DNA of 7,344 bases, taken from a bacterium UBP1_UBA4771. GTDB taxonomy: Bacteria > Krumholzibacteriota > Krumholzibacteriia > Krumholzibacteriales > Krumholzibacteriaceae. The stretch spans positions 1 through 7,344 of the forward strand of contig DHHN01000069.1 in NCBI GenBank assembly GCA_002403295.1, given 5' to 3'. The notes beneath the pieces are model-generated. The model saw only the letters and a list, made by a program, of their open reading frames with translations. It did no database searches and had not been told where the DNA came from. The translations under genes were made by a program, and so were the position numbers. Below are positions 5,606 to 7,344 of the stretch, in pieces. The first letter of the stretch is position 1. Every line of letters starts with the position of its first letter.

Positions 5606-6961
5606 ATGGACAGGACATTCTCCATACAGACGATCGGCTGCAAGCTCAACCAGTTCGAATCCGAGCGCATCCGGCAGGATCTCGTGCGCGGGGAGTGGGA
5701 ATACCGGAGGTTCGACGAGGGCGCGGCGGTCTATATCATCAACTCCTGCACCGTCACGGGGCGGAGCGATCTGCGAAGCCGGGGCGCGGCGCGCCGGGCG
5801 CGGCGCGTCGCGCCCGATTCCTTCGTCGTCGTCACGGGATGCTACGCCGAAACGCAGCCCGGACGGCTCGCGGGCATGAACGAGGTGGATCTCGTCGTCG
5901 GGAACGCGGAGAAGGACCGCATACCCGACATTCTCGAGGGGATCGCCTCCGGGAGGAGTCCGGCCGAGGCGCGGGGGCTCGCGGCGGCGCGCCGGGACCG
6001 CGAAGAGCCGCGCCCCCCGATCGACGGGCTCCTCGATCACGCGCGGGCGTTCGTCAAGATCCAGGACGGGTGCAACGCCTCGTGCTCGTACTGCGCCGTG
6101 CCGCTCGCCCGCGGAGCGAGCAGAAGCGTCGCGCCGGGGGATGTTCTCGCCCAGGTGGCCGCGCTGCTGTCGGCGGGCTACCGCGAGATCGTTCTCACCG
6201 GCGTGCATATCGGCCGCTACGGCGCCGATCTCCTGCCCGCGACGACGCTCGAGCGTCTCGTCGATCTCATCTTCGATGAAACGCCCTTGCCGAGACTCCG
6301 CCTCGGCAGCGTCGAACCGACGGAAGTGACCCCCCGGCTCGTCGCCCACGCCCGCGACGGCGGCCGGCTCGCGGCCCATTTTCATATCCCGCTGCAGAGC
6401 GGCGACGACGCCGTTCTCCGCGCCATGAACCGTCCCTACCGGACGGATACCTTTCGCGAGACGATCGAGCTCATCGCGGGGGAGAATCCATGCGCGGCCA
6501 TCGGCACAGACGTCATCGCGGGCTTCCCCGGCGAGACGGGGGAGAGCTTCGGCCGCACCCTCGCGCTCGTCCGGGATCTGCCGCTCGCGTACCTTCACGT
6601 TTTCGGCTACTCTCCGAGGCCGGGGACGGCCGCCGCCGCCATGGGCGGGCGGGTGAGCGCCGTGGAGAAGAAGCGGCGAAGCCGCGCCCTCATCGATCTC
6701 GGGGCGGCGAAGAGACGGGCGTTCGAAGAGTCCCAGATCGGCACGGAGCACCTCGCGCTCGTCGAGGGCCTCGCCCGCCGCGAGCCGCGATTCGCCCGTG
6801 CCCTCACCGGAAACTACTGCGAGGTGCTCGTTCCGCGGCGCGCCGCGGCCGAGCGTTCCCTCCTGCGCATCCGCGTCGCCCGCCGCTCGAACGGGATCCT
6901 GTACGGCGACGTCGCCCGGCGCGGGGATGACCGCGCGACCGGCGAAACGGAGCTCGGATGA
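5606..6961 (+). CDS. mtaB: tRNA (N6-L-threonylcarbamoyladenosine(37)-C2)-methylthiotransferase MtaB
   Basis: The product (451 aa) is a radical-SAM methylthiotransferase that adds a methylthio group to t6A37 in ANN-decoding tRNAs, giving ms2t6A. The N-terminal UPF0004 domain carries three cluster cysteines: C12 (in GCKLNQFESE, the MtaB-type form; MiaB has GCQMN), C48 (NSCTVT) and C79 (TGCYAE). The radical-SAM core has the CxxxCxxC cluster C156-C160-C163 (DGCNASCSYC) and HIPLQSGDDAVLRAMNR (260-276). A C-terminal TRAM-like RNA-binding segment spans ~380-436. The ATG at 5606 places the protein start right at the conserved TFSIQTIGCKLN. An in-frame GTG at 5525 lies inside the terminator stem and is rejected as the start. 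The Shine-Dalgarno sequence is poor (GTGAAG at 5598-5603). The 3' end overlaps miaB by 4 bp. The enzyme needs t6A made elsewhere in the genome by the Tsa proteins. Confidence 0.93.
   Translation: MDRTFSIQTIGCKLNQFESERIRQDLVRGEWEYRRFDEGAAVYIINSCTVTGRSDLRSRGAARRARRVAPDSFVVVTGCYAETQPGRLAGMNEVDLVVGNAEKDRIPDILEGIASGRSPAEARGLAAARRDREEPRPPIDGLLDHARAFVKIQDGCNASCSYCAVPLARGASRSVAPGDVLAQVAALLSAGYREIVLTGVHIGRYGADLLPATTLERLVDLIFDETPLPRLRLGSVEPTEVTPRLVAHARDGGRLAAHFHIPLQSGDDAVLRAMNRPYRTDTFRETIELIAGENPCAAIGTDVIAGFPGETGESFGRTLALVRDLPLAYLHVFGYSPRPGTAAAAMGGRVSAVEKKRRSRALIDLGAAKRRAFEESQIGTEHLALVEGLARREPRFARALTGNYCEVLVPRRAAAERSLLRIRVARRSNGILYGDVARRGDDRATGETELG
6949..6952 (+). promoter_or_regulatory. Ribosome binding site of miaB
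   Basis: GGAG within the last codons of mtaB lies 5 bases before the ATG at 6958. Together with the ATGA overlap, it fits translational coupling of miaB to mtaB. Confidence 0.55.
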
Positions 6962-7344
6962 AAGGGCTCGCTTTTTACACCGAGAGTTTCGGCTGCCAGA
7001 TGAACGCCTACGATACCGAGGTCATATCCTCGCTTCTTGTCGAGCGCGGCGCCCGTCCGGTCGCCTCGCCCGACGGGGCGGACTGCATCATCGTCAACAC
7101 GTGCAGCGTCCGCGACCACGCGGAGCGGCGCGCCATCGGGCGGCTTCTCGACCTTTCGCGCCACCGCGGAGCGGTGCTCGCCGTCTGCGGATGCATGGCC
7201 GAGCGGCTCGGCACGGAACTCTTCGAAATCGTCCCATCCGTGCGCGTGATCGCCGGCCCCGACGCCTACGCGAAGCTTCCCGGGGCGATCGAGCGGGCAG
7301 CCGCCACCGGGGATCGATTCGCCCTGCTCGACGGCGGCGGGGAG
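6958..7344 (+). CDS. miaB: tRNA-2-methylthio-N6-dimethylallyladenosine synthase MiaB (5' part, runs off the window)
   Basis: The first 129 codons are open to the last base of the window, with no stop, so the gene is truncated by the window and not by mutation. The protein begins MKGLAFYTESFGCQMNAYDT. It shows the MiaB-specific form of the UPF0004 domain: C13 in GCQMN, C49 in NTCSVRDHAERRAIGRL and C79 in GCMAERLG. Residue 77 is an extra cysteine beside the cluster ligand. MiaB converts i6A37 to ms2i6A37 in UNN-decoding tRNAs by radical-SAM sulfur insertion and methylation. Its radical-SAM and TRAM domains would lie beyond 7344. The ATG overlaps the mtaB stop (ATGA, 6958-6961). NTCSVR and GCQMN separate it from MtaB and RimO. 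Confidence 0.93.
   Translation, partial: MKGLAFYTESFGCQMNAYDTEVISSLLVERGARPVASPDGADCIIVNTCSVRDHAERRAIGRLLDLSRHRGAVLAVCGCMAERLGTELFEIVPSVRVIAGPDAYAKLPGAIERAAATGDRFALLDGGGE

Noticed and set aside
3510..5618. A 702-codon open frame on the - strand opposite rpsA.
   Set aside because: It is an antisense shadow of the S1 gene. The translated pattern repeats with the S1 domain period, has no ribosome binding site, and reads through the rpsA terminator.

Overview
This 7.3 kb window is compact, GC-rich bacterial chromosome. Every gene I can support is on the + strand, and all are housekeeping genes. In order they are: histidinol-phosphate/aromatic aminotransferase (hisC); a fused cytidylate kinase plus 1-acylglycerol-3-phosphate acyltransferase (cmk-plsC in one frame); 4-hydroxy-3-methylbut-2-enyl diphosphate reductase (ispH); six-domain ribosomal protein S1 (rpsA); tRNA t6A37 methylthiotransferase (mtaB); and the first 129 codons of tRNA i6A37 methylthiotransferase (miaB), cut by the window end. 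I found no tRNA or rRNA gene, CRISPR array, insertion sequence, phage gene or toxin/defence gene.

Layout. The first 2.5 genes form a tight block: hisC and cmk-plsC are 9 bp apart, and cmk-plsC overlaps ispH by 17 bp. A 113-bp gap follows, holding a good sigma70-type promoter (TTGCGC, 17 bp, TATGAT) whose -35 box lies inside a perfect 7-bp inverted repeat. A strong Shine-Dalgarno sequence then leads into rpsA. After rpsA, a 158-bp gap holds a nested 3'-UTR hairpin, a textbook intrinsic terminator and a third GC-rich hairpin just before mtaB. mtaB and miaB overlap by 4 bp (ATGA), so they are probably translationally coupled.

How the genes relate. The cmk, plsC, ispH, rpsA order is a widely conserved bacterial arrangement, often next to aromatic amino acid genes. 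It joins nucleotide supply (CMP to CDP), phosphatidic acid synthesis, isoprenoid precursor synthesis and translation initiation. mtaB and miaB are paralogous radical-SAM enzymes that thiomethylate two different hypermodified adenosines at tRNA position 37, so the second half of the window concerns translation.

Organism. High GC, the cmk-plsC fusion, hisC beside it, and a six-domain S1 with an acidic tail suggest a little-cultured Gram-negative-type lineage, perhaps an FCB-group candidate phylum such as Eisenbacteria or Krumholzibacteria. That is an impression from gene style, not a demonstrated placement. I see no previously undescribed system. The points most worth a second look are the domain fusion, the palindromic rpsA promoter and the structured rpsA-mtaB spacer.
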